Notes: generated by a model not told the origin, from the sequence alone. A stretch of DNA of 64,000 bases from Lunatibacter salilacus (GCF_009797935.1 NZ_VOLC01000005.1:62001-126000); one strand, 5' to 3'; positions 1 to 9,347 are shown, numbered from the stretch's first letter. Made by a program: numbers and translations.

Positions 1-1
1 A

Positions 2-2098
2 GTCGTGGCAACAGGGGATGATACGCAGGTAGGAGAAATCCAGCAGTCGATTGCCAGTGCCGAGGATTTAGAGACACCACTGACCAAAAAAATAGCGTCT
101 TTCAGCCGCCTCCTACTTTGGGTGATTTTAGGCCTCGCAGGAATAGTTATAGTTATAGGATTTTTACGTGGGGAATCTTTTGGTGATATTTTCATGGTCT
201 CCGTAGCCCTTGCAGTCGGGTCGATTCCTGAAGGATTACCTGTTGCCGTTACGATTATGCTAGCCTTGGGAGTTTCCAAAATGGCAAAAAGAAAGGCTAT
301 CATCCGAAAGTTGGTTGCTGTGGAGACCTTAGGCAGCACCAATGTCATCTGTTCCGATAAAACCGGTACGTTGACGGAAAATCAAATGACAGTGCAACAG
401 CTTTTCGATGGGGAAAGGTTTTTTACTGTAACAGGTCTAGGATATAACCCAGAAGGCAAAATTAAACTCGAAGATTCTACAATTCATCCGGAGTCCTTCT
501 TGGCACTCTCGCTTTGTCTCAAAGCGGGTGCACTATGTAACGATAGCCTCCTCAAAAAGAAGGAAGGATTTTGGGTAATTGAAGGTGATCCCACAGAAGG
601 GGCTTTATTAGTATCAGCGCAAAAAGGAAATTATAGTCTAGAAAAACTTGAGGAAAAATACCCTCGAATTAGTACCATCCCCTTTGAATCCGAATACCAG
701 TACATGGCCACCTTACACGGTGGGGAGGAGCACATCCTGTTTATAAAAGGTGCAGCGGAGGCTCTGCTGGAAAGGTGCTCGCAGCGTTACAACTCCACCG
801 ACGATCTGATAGCATTGGATAAAGACGCCATCTTATCCTGCGTTGAGAAAATGGCGGAAAAAGGTCTACGTGTTTTGGCATTTGCCATAAAAAAGCCATG
901 CAAAGAATTGAAGGAACTTAGCCACACGGATACAGCTTCTGATCTGATATTTTTGGGGTTACAGGGAATGATTGATCCGCCGAGAAAGGAAGTTATTGAA
1001 GCTGTGGCTCTATGCCAAAAGGCGGGCATAGACGTGAAAATGATAACCGGAGATCATGCGTTGACTGCCGCAACGATTGCCGCAGAAATCGGGCTAGAAG
1101 GAAAGAAAACAGGCACCAAACTGGTTGCGATCACCGGGAAAGAACTTCAGCAACTTGACGACGATTCTTTTTCCAAAACGGCCAATTCGGTAGCTGTGTT
1201 TGCAAGAGTTTCTCCTGATCAAAAACTAAGGCTGGTAAAAGCACTACAGGGTAAAGGGAAAATTGTGGCTATGACAGGAGACGGAGTAAACGACGGTCCA
1301 GCACTCAAACAGGCTAATATTGGGGTTGCCATGGGCATTACCGGAACAGACGTAGCCAAAGATGCTTCTGACATGGTGCTGACAGACGACAATTTTTCTT
1401 CCATTGAAGGCGCTGTCGAAGAGGGGCGTGGCGTTTTCGATAACCTTACAAAATTTATCGCATGGACACTTCCAACCAATCTAGGTGAGGGATTGGTGAT
1501 TTTGGCGGCAGTCCTTATTGGCGTCCAATTACCTATTTTACCCGTGCAATTACTTTGGATCAATATGACTACAGCCATATTCTTAGGCTTGATGTTGGCA
1601 TTTGAGCCTAAAGAACCGGGAATTATGGACAGACCTCCACGGCCTGCGGATCTCCCCATTCTGACAAGGGATTTAATCATGCGCACCATATTGGTCGGCA
1701 TTCTGATGATGGGCGCTGCTTTTGGGCTTTATTTGTACGAAGTCAAATCCCTGGGGCATTCATTTTCCTACGGCCAAACAGTAGCTACCACCGTCTTTGT
1801 CATGTTGGAATCTGCCTATTTGCTGAATTGCCGCTCCCTGGTCCGGCCCCTCAAGGATATTGGTTTCTTTTCGAATGTGTGGATTTATGTGGGGATTGCT
1901 GGGATGCTGTTTTTCCAACTGCTGTTTGTATATTCACCTTGGATGAATACCTTGTTTAGTTCCACTCCCCTGGAACTTAATTCCTGGCTACGGATTTTAG
2001 GAGCTGCCGTTACTCTATTCGTGATCATCTCAATTGAAAAAGGAATCAGATACAGTATGGAGAAAAAATCCAATAAAAATCCTGAGAATGTTTTATAA
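2..2098 (+). CDS. P-type cation-transporting ATPase, 5' truncated
   Basis: This is a P2-type (Ca2+/cation) ATPase that couples ATP hydrolysis to cation movement across the inner membrane. The frame is already open at the first bases, and the first visible residues (VVATG then a GEI segment) are the actuator-domain end of such pumps, so the N-terminus lies outside the window. Counting from the GTG at base 5, the membrane motif PEGLP is at 75-79, the phosphorylation motif CSDKTGT has Asp118, and the hinge motif TGDGVNDGPAL is near 425. A cation-ATPase C-terminal block with about six membrane segments follows. PEGLP suggests a P2A-like pump, but the ion cannot be told from sequence. A hairpin lies 22 bases after the stop. 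Confidence 0.93.
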   Translation, partial: VVATGDDTQVGEIQQSIASAEDLETPLTKKIASFSRLLLWVILGLAGIVIVIGFLRGESFGDIFMVSVALAVGSIPEGLPVAVTIMLALGVSKMAKRKAIIRKLVAVETLGSTNVICSDKTGTLTENQMTVQQLFDGERFFTVTGLGYNPEGKIKLEDSTIHPESFLALSLCLKAGALCNDSLLKKKEGFWVIEGDPTEGALLVSAQKGNYSLEKLEEKYPRISTIPFESEYQYMATLHGGEEHILFIKGAAEALLERCSQRYNSTDDLIALDKDAILSCVEKMAEKGLRVLAFAIKKPCKELKELSHTDTASDLIFLGLQGMIDPPRKEVIEAVALCQKAGIDVKMITGDHALTAATIAAEIGLEGKKTGTKLVAITGKELQQLDDDSFSKTANSVAVFARVSPDQKLRLVKALQGKGKIVAMTGDGVNDGPALKQANIGVAMGITGTDVAKDASDMVLTDDNFSSIEGAVEEGRGVFDNLTKFIAWTLPTNLGEGLVILAAVLIGVQLPILPVQLLWINMTTAIFLGLMLAFEPKEPGIMDRPPRPADLPILTRDLIMRTILVGILMMGAAFGLYLYEVKSLGHSFSYGQTVATTVFVMLESAYLLNCRSLVRPLKDIGFFSNVWIYVGIAGMLFFQLLFVYSPWMNTLFSSTPLELNSWLRILGAAVTLFVIISIEKGIRYSMEKKSNKNPENVL

Positions 2099-2120
2099 AA
2101 AATTAACCAATTCTGATAAC

Positions 2121-2143
2121 CTGGTAATTGATGTAATTACCAG
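2121..2143 (+). terminator. Hairpin after the P-type ATPase
   Basis: A perfect 9-bp stem (CTGGTAATT / AATTACCAG) with a 5-base loop lies just downstream of the ATPase stop. There is no T-run, so a terminator or 3'-end role rests on position and stem only. Confidence 0.4.
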
Positions 2144-2323
2144 CTGAGCAGTATCCCGAGGTGGAAGCTTTTGTTGACCAATTTCTATTAGGAAAAAGTA
2201 CTGTAAATACGAGTATAACAATACATCCGTACGACCACAACGATTACGCCAACTGGATCGAGGGTGGGCAAAATAAGCTGGCCGTGAACTTTACCTCACA
2301 ATATATCATTATTTACCACTTGA

Positions 2324-2509
2324 CTAACTCTTATCTTGAGTTCCTTTAATTAGGCCCAGACCACTGCTGAAGAAAATCAAGCCCAACACAAGTGAAACAG
2401 TTATCATTCGCCATGCAGGCTCCTCATTAAGAAAAAGATAGGCACCATAAATCAATCCAACTATTCCTAAAATAGTCAATAGGGGGCCAAAAATACGCTT
2501 TAAGTTCAT
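2324..2509 (-). CDS. Small two-helix membrane protein
   Basis: A 61-residue protein with start MNLKRIFGPL, two hydrophobic helices (about 7-27 and 36-54) and a polar C-terminal tail. The glycine-rich first helix followed by a second helix resembles small uncharacterised membrane proteins that I recall from Bacteroidota, but I cannot assign a function. It converges on the ATPase gene and stands alone. The opposite strand has a short frame (2161-2349) overlapping its end, with no protein-like composition, so the minus-strand reading is preferred. Confidence 0.6.
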   Translation of the reverse strand: MNLKRIFGPLLTILGIVGLIYGAYLFLNEEPAWRMITVSLVLGLIFFSSGLGLIKGTQDKS

Positions 2510-2808
2510 ACCTTATCTTATGTGTTTTCTTCAACTGTTCAAAAATACTGCCAATATCGGCGGAAACCTATTGTCCATATTTTCAAGACTATGATTTTGA
2601 TTGAAACATACAGGCGACCAAAATCAGGTAAATCCCAGAATCAGTAGAAAATGAAAAAGAAAAGCTTTTCGAATCTACGAAGGCCTGCAAAAATATCGGA
2701 AAATTAAAATCCGTTCAAAATCAATTTAAAAACTAATGCCGCTAAAGATTGGTTTGAATTTAGACGTAAATCCAATACATTTAAAGTTAACGTAAATCAC
2801 TAGAAAAA
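2510..2808. other. Intergenic stretch, nothing recognised
   Basis: About 300 AT-rich bases separate the small membrane protein gene from the arsenosugar module. They presumably hold promoters for both directions. I see no RNA gene, repeat or convincing open frame. Confidence 0.5.
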
Positions 2809-3141
2809 ATGAAGACATATTATAATCCAGAAGACCTTAAGAAATTCGGTAAAATCGGAGAGTTCCAAAAGCCACTAGCAGATAAATTCTTTGATTATTA
2901 CGGAGAGGTTTTTAAGGAAGGAGCATTGACAGCCCGGGAAAAATCACTGATAGCCTTGGCGGTAGCCCATGCTATCCAATGTCCCTATTGCATAGATGCC
3001 TATACGGTGGATACCATGGAAAAAGGATGTGACGAGGAACAGATGATGGAAGCGGTACATGTGGCTGCCGCTATCCGCGGGGGTGCGTCTTTAGTCCACA
3101 GCACCCAAATGATGAATAAAGTAAAGGAACTGTCCATGTGA
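2809..3141 (+). CDS. AhpD-like protein of the arsenosugar module
   Basis: A 110-residue carboxymuconolactone decarboxylase/AhpD-fold protein. The redox motif CPYC (Cys58, Cys61) sits in the usual helix, followed by a second helix rich in alanine and glycine near 82-93. Its position directly before ArsS matches the family described as the arsenosugar-biosynthesis-associated peroxidase-like protein. By analogy with AhpD it would do thiol-disulfide chemistry, but its true role in arsenosugar synthesis is not known to me. The ArsS gene begins about 100 bases downstream, so the two probably share a transcript. Confidence 0.85.
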   Translation: MKTYYNPEDLKKFGKIGEFQKPLADKFFDYYGEVFKEGALTAREKSLIALAVAHAIQCPYCIDAYTVDTMEKGCDEEQMMEAVHVAAAIRGGASLVHSTQMMNKVKELSM

Positions 3142-3243
3142 AAAAGGCACGAAAGTAAGAATTGCTTAAATTCGTTTGACCGGGTCTCATACCGGAGCCC
3201 AGTTTTAAAAAGGCGGTATTCCCGCCAACCAACTATTTGTCTA

Positions 3244-4287
3244 ATGAAATCATTAAAAGCGCAGAATCACCCTTTATCTAATTCCCAATACGAAATAGAC
3301 TTACTGGAATCCCCCGATTTTGGAGTCAGTTTTGTCCAAAAGCTGGAGGAAACCAATTTGTTTCCCCTAAAGCCTGTGCAAATCGAGACCATGCAAATCA
3401 ATATGGGAAAGATGTGCAATCAGGTTTGCAAACATTGCCATGTGGATGCGGGGCCTGACAGGAAGGAAATAATGACACGGGATATTATGGAGCAATGCCT
3501 AGCCGTGATCGAAAACAACCACATCAAATCCCTAGACCTCACCGGAGGGGCTCCGGAAATGAACCCGGAGTTCCGCTGGTTTGTAAGCAACATCCGCAGC
3601 ATCAGCCCGGATATCAATATTATCGTCCGATGTAATCTGACTATTATTCTGGCCAATCCAAAATACCGTGATCTTCCTGAATTTTTCAAAGCGAATCAGG
3701 TAGAAGTAGTTTCTTCCCTACCCTACTTCTCCGCGGCCAAAACTGATTCCCAACGTGGAGATGGAGTATTTGAAAAATCCATTCAAGCACTCCGCATGTT
3801 GAATGATATAGGCTATGGCATGGAAAATAGCGATTTGATATTAAATTTGGTATATAATCCTTCCGGTGCCTTCCTTCCAGCCGCTCAGGCAGGCCTTGAA
3901 GCAGAATTCAAAAAGAAACTGAAATCCAATTTTAATATCAATTTCAATTCACTGTTCACCATTACCAATGTTCCCATCAGCAGGTTTTTGGAATACCTTA
4001 TCCGTAGCGAAAATTATGAAGGATATATGGAAAAACTGATCGAATCCTACAATCCCACTGCGGCTGCCAATGTGATGTGCCGAACTACAATTTCTGTCGG
4101 TTGGGATGGGTACTTGTACGATTGTGATTTCAACCAGATGTTGGATCTGAAAGTGGAAACACCGCAGAGCCAGCACATATCGGATTGGAACCATAGTGCT
4201 TTAAAAAATAGGAATATCGTCGTCAACCAGCATTGCTTCGGCTGTACGGCTGGGGCGGGGTCAAGTTGTGGGGGAGCCACGGCTTAA
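3244..4287 (+). CDS. arsS: Arsenosugar biosynthesis radical SAM protein ArsS
   Basis: ArsS is a radical SAM enzyme thought to transfer the 5'-deoxyadenosyl group to a methylated arsenical, the committed step to arsenosugars. The 347-residue protein has the cluster motif CNQVCKHC (Cys58, Cys62, Cys65), a LTGGAPE SAM-contact segment near 99-105, and a Cys-rich C-terminal DUF3641-type domain. That domain carries a Cys-x-Cys-like segment (YDCDF) and a final motif with Cys331, Cys334 and Cys342. Relatives of this family are sometimes selenoproteins; every one of these positions is Cys here and there is no in-frame TGA. It lies between an AhpD-like gene and a glycosyltransferase. No ArsM arsenite methyltransferase gene is present in the window. 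Confidence 0.9.
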   Translation: MKSLKAQNHPLSNSQYEIDLLESPDFGVSFVQKLEETNLFPLKPVQIETMQINMGKMCNQVCKHCHVDAGPDRKEIMTRDIMEQCLAVIENNHIKSLDLTGGAPEMNPEFRWFVSNIRSISPDINIIVRCNLTIILANPKYRDLPEFFKANQVEVVSSLPYFSAAKTDSQRGDGVFEKSIQALRMLNDIGYGMENSDLILNLVYNPSGAFLPAAQAGLEAEFKKKLKSNFNINFNSLFTITNVPISRFLEYLIRSENYEGYMEKLIESYNPTAAANVMCRTTISVGWDGYLYDCDFNQMLDLKVETPQSQHISDWNHSALKNRNIVVNQHCFGCTAGAGSSCGGATA

Positions 4288-4378
4288 ACTCGATGTAGGA
4301 AGGGGGAAATTCAGCGATCCATCTTTTTAGTATCAAGGCAACTCTACCAAAAAACATTGATGCCAATTCTACCTTTTT

Positions 4379-5071
4379 ATGAAACTGAGTGTTATTATAC
4401 CTGTTTTGAATGAGGCAAAAAACTTAGTTGAAATGATACCCTTCTTTCTCGCTCATAAGCAGAGAAACAAATTTGAGGTGATTGTGGTGGATGGTGGAAG
4501 CAAAGATGATTCATTGCAGGTAGCACAAAATCTAGGAGTGCAAGTGCTGCAATCCAAGGAACGGTCGAGGGCCTGTCAGATGAACCTGGGAGCCAATCGA
4601 GCCTCGGGTGAAATCCTGTATTTCGTCCATGCGGATACCCGTGTATTACCCTCATTTTTTACCGATATCACAAAGACTGTTGACAGTGGAGTTCCGTCGG
4701 GTTGCTTTGCTTATTCCTTTGATTCTGAAAGTCGGCTTCTGAAAGTAAACTCCTGGTTTACCCAATTCAACGGACTACTCTCAGGGGGTGGGGATCAGAC
4801 TTTGTTTGTCAAAAGGGATGTTTTTGAGGCGTTGGGCGGGTTTGATGAAAGCTACTGCATTATGGAAGATTTTGAATTTGTCCGAAGGCTGAAAAAGAAA
4901 TACCGTTTCCATGTCATCCCAAAAAAAATCACCGTTTCCGCTAGAAAATACAAGTCAAATTCCTGGATAAGGGTACAGTTGGTTAATCTGCTTATGATTG
5001 TTCTATTTCATTATAAAATTTCGCCTATAAGGTTGAAATTTTTATACTCGAGGTTGTTGGTGTATAGATAA
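4379..5071 (+). CDS. TIGR04283-type family 2 glycosyltransferase
   Basis: A 230-residue GT-A glycosyltransferase. It starts with the family-2 nucleotide-binding strand (LSVIIPVLNEAKN), has VVDGGSKDDS near 36-45, the metal-binding HADTR segment near 83-87, and the acceptor-side MEDFEFVRRLKK motif near 161. The short length, with only one weak hydrophobic stretch at the end, fits the TIGR04283 group found in arsenosugar clusters. Placed 92 bases after arsS on the same strand, it probably acts on the same product, but the donor and acceptor sugars are unknown. A terminator follows at 5202-5225. Confidence 0.85.
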   Translation: MKLSVIIPVLNEAKNLVEMIPFFLAHKQRNKFEVIVVDGGSKDDSLQVAQNLGVQVLQSKERSRACQMNLGANRASGEILYFVHADTRVLPSFFTDITKTVDSGVPSGCFAYSFDSESRLLKVNSWFTQFNGLLSGGGDQTLFVKRDVFEALGGFDESYCIMEDFEFVRRLKKKYRFHVIPKKITVSARKYKSNSWIRVQLVNLLMIVLFHYKISPIRLKFLYSRLLVYR

Positions 5072-5100
5072 ATTCAATCTTTCCGCGATTGATACTATTG

Positions 5101-5580
5101 GATATTGGGATATTCGTTGTAATTCCATAAAGTTGACACTCCTATTGATATTCATGGATATTAGATATTGGGATATCATTGGCGATTTTTCTACCCACAT
5201 TTGACCCCGGCTGGGGTCAGTTTTTGCATTGCAATTCTAGTTGATTAAAAATCTTCCGGCTAAAACTAATATGCCAAATACAACAACAGGAAGTAGACGT
5301 TATCGCTCTCCGGGATCTCCGCCATGCAATATTTCTAATATCTACCAATATCCTGCCGATAGGCAAGTATCAATTAATATCCAGTATCCACAAATATCAA
5401 AAATTATATTTCGGCCACTAGGCCATACCCTGATCCGCTACGCTCCTCAGGGTCTACGCTTCGCTCCGATTTCCTCCATATTTTAAAATAATATCAACAA
5501 CTATCAAAAATAATATTTCGGCCGTAGGCCATATTTCAACTATATTTCTATAATCAATAAATATCCAATATCTATCAATA
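5101..5580. repeat. AT-rich spacer with short degenerate repeats
   Basis: No credible gene. The 13-mer GATATTGGGATAT occurs at 5101-5113 and 5164-5176, and many ATATC/CAATATC variants follow. Near 5412 and 5517 two related palindromic pieces read TTCGGCC-x-AGGCCATA (TTCGGCCACTAGGCCATA and TTCGGCCGTAGGCCATA). The composition looks like decayed intergenic repeat elements rather than coding DNA. Confidence 0.6.
5202..5225 (+). terminator. Terminator of the arsenosugar module
   Basis: Stem TGACCCC / GGGGTCA with loop GGCT, then G and five T. It sits 131 bases after the glycosyltransferase stop on the same strand and looks like a rho-independent terminator. Confidence 0.7.
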
Positions 5581-6921
5581 TCATTTTCTCCCATCAATAT
5601 CATTTTTTTTAAGAATATCCATCGCAAACATCCCCATCGCCTTCACCCCCGTTTTAATAGTAGGTTCGTGCAAGGGTGCGAAATAGGGGCTGTGCAGTCC
5701 CGGGATTTCCAGTCCTTCCCGTTCGGCTTTTTCCAAAAACGCGGGGTCCGAAGCCCCCAAGTAAAACATCGTAATGGGTATCTTCCTTTCCTGCAATCCA
5801 AAGCGGCTGAAATCCTCACCGATCATCTGGGCCTCCACTTCTGTGACTTTATCATCCCCAAAGCTATTTTTGAACACTTCCGCCATGCGACCCGTCAAGT
5901 CGGCATCGTTGATTAGTGCTGGCGTATGGGGATCTCTGACCCAATAGGTCGGCATTTTGTCTTCGGGCAAGCCTGCCGCCCTAGCAAGATTTTCACTGAT
6001 ACGTTTCACGCTGGAAAGCAGCACTTCCCTTACTTCCGGAGAGTAAGACCTCAGCGTCAACTGCATCACGACCTCATCGGGGATGATATTGTGCACTGTC
6101 CCTCCGTGAATAGACCCAACCGTCACTACCGCCGGATCCGTCGGCGCAATTGTCCTGCTGACAATAGTTTGATAGGCTTGTATCATCTGTGAACTGAGGA
6201 CAATCGGGTCAATACCTTTGTGTGGCGCAGCCCCATGTGCGCCCTGTCCATAGACTGTCACATTCATCATGTCCACTCCCGCCATCAGGGCACCTGCTTT
6301 GTAACCAAGCATACCTGCGGGAAGAAAGGGGTCATCGTGTAGCGCAATGGCATAGTCTGGATGGGGAAATCGCTCATACAAACCGTCCTTCATCATATTC
6401 GATGCACCCAGACCGTTTTCTTCGGAGGGCTGACCAACCATCAGTAGGGTACCGCTCCACGCATTTTTGTACTCCACCATCATTTTGGCTGTTCCCACAA
6501 AGACTGACATGTGTATATCATGTCCGCAAGAATGCGCGATATAGGTTTCCTTTCCGTCATTTGAAATTCCTTTCTTGGTGGAAGCGTAAGGGAGGCCTGT
6601 TTTTTCTTCCATGGGTAAGGCATCCATATCCGCACGGATCAGTAGGACTGGCCCCGCCCCATTTTCAAGTACGCCAACCACACCGTAGCTCCCCACATTT
6701 TCCGTCACCTGATAGCCCAAACTTTTTAGCTCAGATGCAATTCTTGCCGAAGTCTCCTTCTCCTGCAGTGATAGTTCGGGGTTTTGGTGGAGATGTTTGT
6801 AAAGCTGGTCCAGTTCCGGATAGATTTCGTCAATAAACATGTCGGCATTTTGGGTGAATCCAAATGTCGGAAATAATATAAGGGAAGAAAAAAGGATAAG
6901 GGAAAACAGTAAAACTTTCAT
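5581..6921 (-). CDS. Secreted M20-family amidohydrolase
   Basis: A 446-residue zinc-dependent amidohydrolase/carboxypeptidase-like enzyme of the M20D (amidohydrolase/IAA-amino acid hydrolase) type, with a Sec signal peptide ending near residue 24 (FGFTQ). Motifs in order: HQNPELSLQE near 42, the RADMDALPM segment near 98, SCGHDIHM near 130, and GQPSEEN with the catalytic Glu pair near 165. The C-terminal GEDFSRF and LHSPYF segments complete the active site. It would release amino acids or acyl groups from N-acylated compounds outside the cytoplasm; the substrate is not predictable. It is divergent from the YheT-like gene across a 95-base gap, which must hold both promoters. Confidence 0.88.
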   Translation of the reverse strand: MKVLLFSLILFSSLILFPTFGFTQNADMFIDEIYPELDQLYKHLHQNPELSLQEKETSARIASELKSLGYQVTENVGSYGVVGVLENGAGPVLLIRADMDALPMEEKTGLPYASTKKGISNDGKETYIAHSCGHDIHMSVFVGTAKMMVEYKNAWSGTLLMVGQPSEENGLGASNMMKDGLYERFPHPDYAIALHDDPFLPAGMLGYKAGALMAGVDMMNVTVYGQGAHGAAPHKGIDPIVLSSQMIQAYQTIVSRTIAPTDPAVVTVGSIHGGTVHNIIPDEVVMQLTLRSYSPEVREVLLSSVKRISENLARAAGLPEDKMPTYWVRDPHTPALINDADLTGRMAEVFKNSFGDDKVTEVEAQMIGEDFSRFGLQERKIPITMFYLGASDPAFLEKAEREGLEIPGLHSPYFAPLHEPTIKTGVKAMGMFAMDILKKNDIDGRK

Positions 6922-7016
6922 AAATTTCTTGTAAGATTCTTTTTCAAATAACGTAAATTATTCCCTCTTTTGGATACTCGTTCTAATTTTTGGGCTGATA
7001 TAATGCCAATGCTTTT

Positions 7017-7988
7017 ATGCCAATCATAAAAAAATCCACCTATACGATACCTCCAAGGTACCTTTTCAACGGTCATTTTGAAACCATTATTCCGAGTATA
7101 TTTCGAAAGATAGTGGGAGTTAACTATCATCGGGAACGGATTGATACACCTGATGATGATTTTTTGGATCTGGATTGGTCAAGGGTAGGATCGGACAACC
7201 TGTTGATCATCTCGCATGGGCTGGAGGGAAGTTCTGAAAGGCACTATGCCAGGGGACTGGCTAAACTTTTCAACCAGAATGGGTATGATGTATTGGCATG
7301 GAACAACCGAAGCTGCGGTGGTGAAATGAATATTCAGCCGATCCTCTATCATCACGGATCGTCGTATGATTTAAAAACCGTCATTGATCACGTTGAAAAA
7401 ACCAACGCCTATTCGTCTTATTACCTCGCAGGAATAAGCATGGGCGGTGCCCAGACCCTAAAGTATTTGGGTGAAAATGGATTGGATATCAACCCGAAAA
7501 TCAAAAAGGCAGCGGTCTACTCCGCTCCGTGCAATCTTGCGGATTCGGCTGCAACCTTAAAAGAAAGGCGAAATAGCTTTTATAAAAGACGATTTTTAGG
7601 GAAGTTAAAGGCCAAAATGTTTTTAAAAGGGCAACAATTTCCCGATCTGGTGGATTTGGATTTACTAAAGTCTGTAAGGGAGTTTGACACTTTCGACACC
7701 CAATTTACTGCCAGAATACATGGATACAAAGATGCGGTGGATTTTTACAGCAACGTAAGTGCCGACAAATGGATGGAAAATATCCAACTTCCCACACTGA
7801 TCATCAATGCGCTTAACGACCCCTTGTTGATAGATAGGTGCTATCCGGTGAAAATGGCAAGCAATCACCCCCACCTATTTTTGGAAATGCCCGCTAGAGG
7901 TGGCCATACCGGGTTTATGGTCAAAGGCCAGGAATTCACCTGGGCGGAGTATAGGTTTTTGGAGTTTTTGGGAGATGGGGTGTTTTAG
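7017..7988 (+). CDS. YheT-like alpha/beta hydrolase
   Basis: A 323-residue cytoplasmic alpha/beta-hydrolase of the YheT/UPF0017 type. The N-terminus has the family segment F-NGHFETIIPS near 17-28. The oxyanion strand ISHGLEGS is near 66, the nucleophile elbow GISMGGAQ near 140, the acid Asp in NALNDPL near 262, and the catalytic His in RGGHTGF near 299. The family is linked to esterase activity on unknown lipids or acyl compounds. Start is the ATG immediately before PIIKKS; a longer antisense frame over the start (6918-7130 minus) is not credible. Confidence 0.88.
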   Translation: MPIIKKSTYTIPPRYLFNGHFETIIPSIFRKIVGVNYHRERIDTPDDDFLDLDWSRVGSDNLLIISHGLEGSSERHYARGLAKLFNQNGYDVLAWNNRSCGGEMNIQPILYHHGSSYDLKTVIDHVEKTNAYSSYYLAGISMGGAQTLKYLGENGLDINPKIKKAAVYSAPCNLADSAATLKERRNSFYKRRFLGKLKAKMFLKGQQFPDLVDLDLLKSVREFDTFDTQFTARIHGYKDAVDFYSNVSADKWMENIQLPTLIINALNDPLLIDRCYPVKMASNHPHLFLEMPARGGHTGFMVKGQEFTWAEYRFLEFLGDGVF

Positions 7989-8516
7989 AAAAAGGTGAAT
8001 ACTATAAAAATAGTAAATTGGAGAATGGTGAACGGTGAATGGTGAATTAAAAATTACGGATTACGAATTAAAAATCCAGAACGCACATTTCATCACCCAA
8101 CATTTTTTAGGCATCGTCAAAACATCAATCTGAAATTGAAATCAAAAATCCTAAACCTCTGTTTTCAAAAATATTAATCATTTAAGAACAAATAAACTTT
8201 AGGCATGGTCAATTTGCTTCGATTTCAACAAACGCCATCTGGTAATAAATTCAACTTAAATCTAATATCAAAAAATTTCATTTCCCTTAATTATCCCCAG
8301 GTGGGGAAATTTAGAGATAATTTGGGAAATTATATAAATAGCCATCTTGCTTGATTCATCATCGGTAATTTAAATTTTTCGCAGGTAAAACCTTTGTCCA
8401 ATTCAATTTCAAATCTTTAAAAACGAATCTCATAGGTGGAGTTAAATTCCTTTTGATTTTTACGGCACAATGGTTGTAACAGACTCTATTTATAAAAACC
8501 AACGCATTATTTTGCC
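7989..8516. other. Intergenic region with repeat and hairpins
   Basis: No gene seen. At 8025-8085 lies a degenerate repeat: GGTGAA units followed by AATTAAAAATTACGGATTACG-like words. At 8281-8329 there is a nested inverted repeat: an inner TCCCC/GGGGA stem (8294-8307) inside an outer TTTCCC/GGGAAA pair, about 190 bases before the DUF4382 gene. The last 150 bases presumably hold that gene's promoter. Confidence 0.5.
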
Positions 8517-9329
8517 ATGAATAAGATCATATTTTCAGTACTCATATTATCCAGCTTGCTCGTTTCCTGTTTTAGTGAAAGGGAACCTCAAGTTGAAGGG
8601 AATGCCCGATTAGAAGTGTTTTTGATCGATGCTCCCGCTGATTTTCAGGAGGTATGGGTGGAAGTTTTGGCTGTAGAAATCCTTCCCAGCGGGGGAAATG
8701 AGGGAAACGGTAACGATTGGTTTAATATGCCTTATCTAGCAGATGATAGAGAGATCAACTTGCTTGAGCTTACGGGAGGCAATTCATTACGGCTGGGTGA
8801 AATTGAACTTCCCGCCGGAGACATAACCCAATTAAGACTGATTTTAGGAGATAACAATTACTTGGTTAAGGATGATCAACAAATTCCGCTATCCACTCCC
8901 AGCGCACAGCAAAGTGGACTTAAAGTTTCTGTTGACAAATCGTTGACCGCAGGAGCCTCTCACGATCTGATCATTGATTTTGATGTTTCAAAATCAATTG
9001 TGCGGGCCGGCGCATCCGGTCAATATATTCTTAAACCAGTTCTCCGGGTTCTTGATCAGGAATATGCCACGATAGATGGCGTTGTTTCTCCTCAGGATGC
9101 TTGGCCGGCTTCGGTAGTGGCCGTTACGGGACAGGATTCTATAGGCACCTTTGTTGACACCAACGGATACTTCAAGGTTAAAGGATTGAAGGAAGCTACC
9201 TATACGATTGTGGTCACTCCCAATCAGAATTTTAAAACCTATGTCTCTGAGCCGTTCGAAACAAAGATGAGAGAAACCAAAAGTGCGGGAAGTATAGAAC
9301 TGGAGCGGATATTTACAGGAGAAGATTGA
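8517..9329 (+). CDS. DUF4382 domain lipoprotein
   Basis: A 270-residue predicted lipoprotein: signal MNKIIFSVLILSS with lipobox LVSC (Cys18). The DUF4382 domain starts near 30 (ARLEVFLIDAPADFQEV) and runs to about 185 as a beta-sandwich with conserved IDFDVSKSIV. A carboxypeptidase-regulatory-like segment (about 190-260, GVVSPQDAWPA through LKEATYTIVV) follows. Such proteins are common in Bacteroidota envelopes and have no established function. The gene is isolated; a 51-bp periodic repeat follows its stop. Confidence 0.85.
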   Translation: MNKIIFSVLILSSLLVSCFSEREPQVEGNARLEVFLIDAPADFQEVWVEVLAVEILPSGGNEGNGNDWFNMPYLADDREINLLELTGGNSLRLGEIELPAGDITQLRLILGDNNYLVKDDQQIPLSTPSAQQSGLKVSVDKSLTAGASHDLIIDFDVSKSIVRAGASGQYILKPVLRVLDQEYATIDGVVSPQDAWPASVVAVTGQDSIGTFVDTNGYFKVKGLKEATYTIVVTPNQNFKTYVSEPFETKMRETKSAGSIELERIFTGED

Positions 9330-9347
9330 ATTCCCTTAACCAAAATA

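Noticed and set aside
2161-2349. 62-residue plus-strand frame starting with GTG
   Set aside because: Odd composition, non-ATG start and overlap with a better minus-strand membrane protein.
3244-4287. Selenocysteine in ArsS
   Set aside because: The C-terminal motif has Cys at every expected position and there is no in-frame TGA or SECIS-like need.
5291-5306. Half-site resembling the LacI-type palindrome (GACGTTATCG)
   Set aside because: It is in repeat-like DNA far from the sugar locus and lacks the other half.
5241-5486. 81-residue plus-strand frame
   Set aside because: Lies wholly in repeat-like DNA; the translation is compositionally odd and has no domain.
6222-6836. 204-residue plus-strand frame opposite the M20 gene
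   Set aside because: Antisense shadow of a gene with full catalytic motifs; His/Pro/Ser-rich text typical of a shadow frame.
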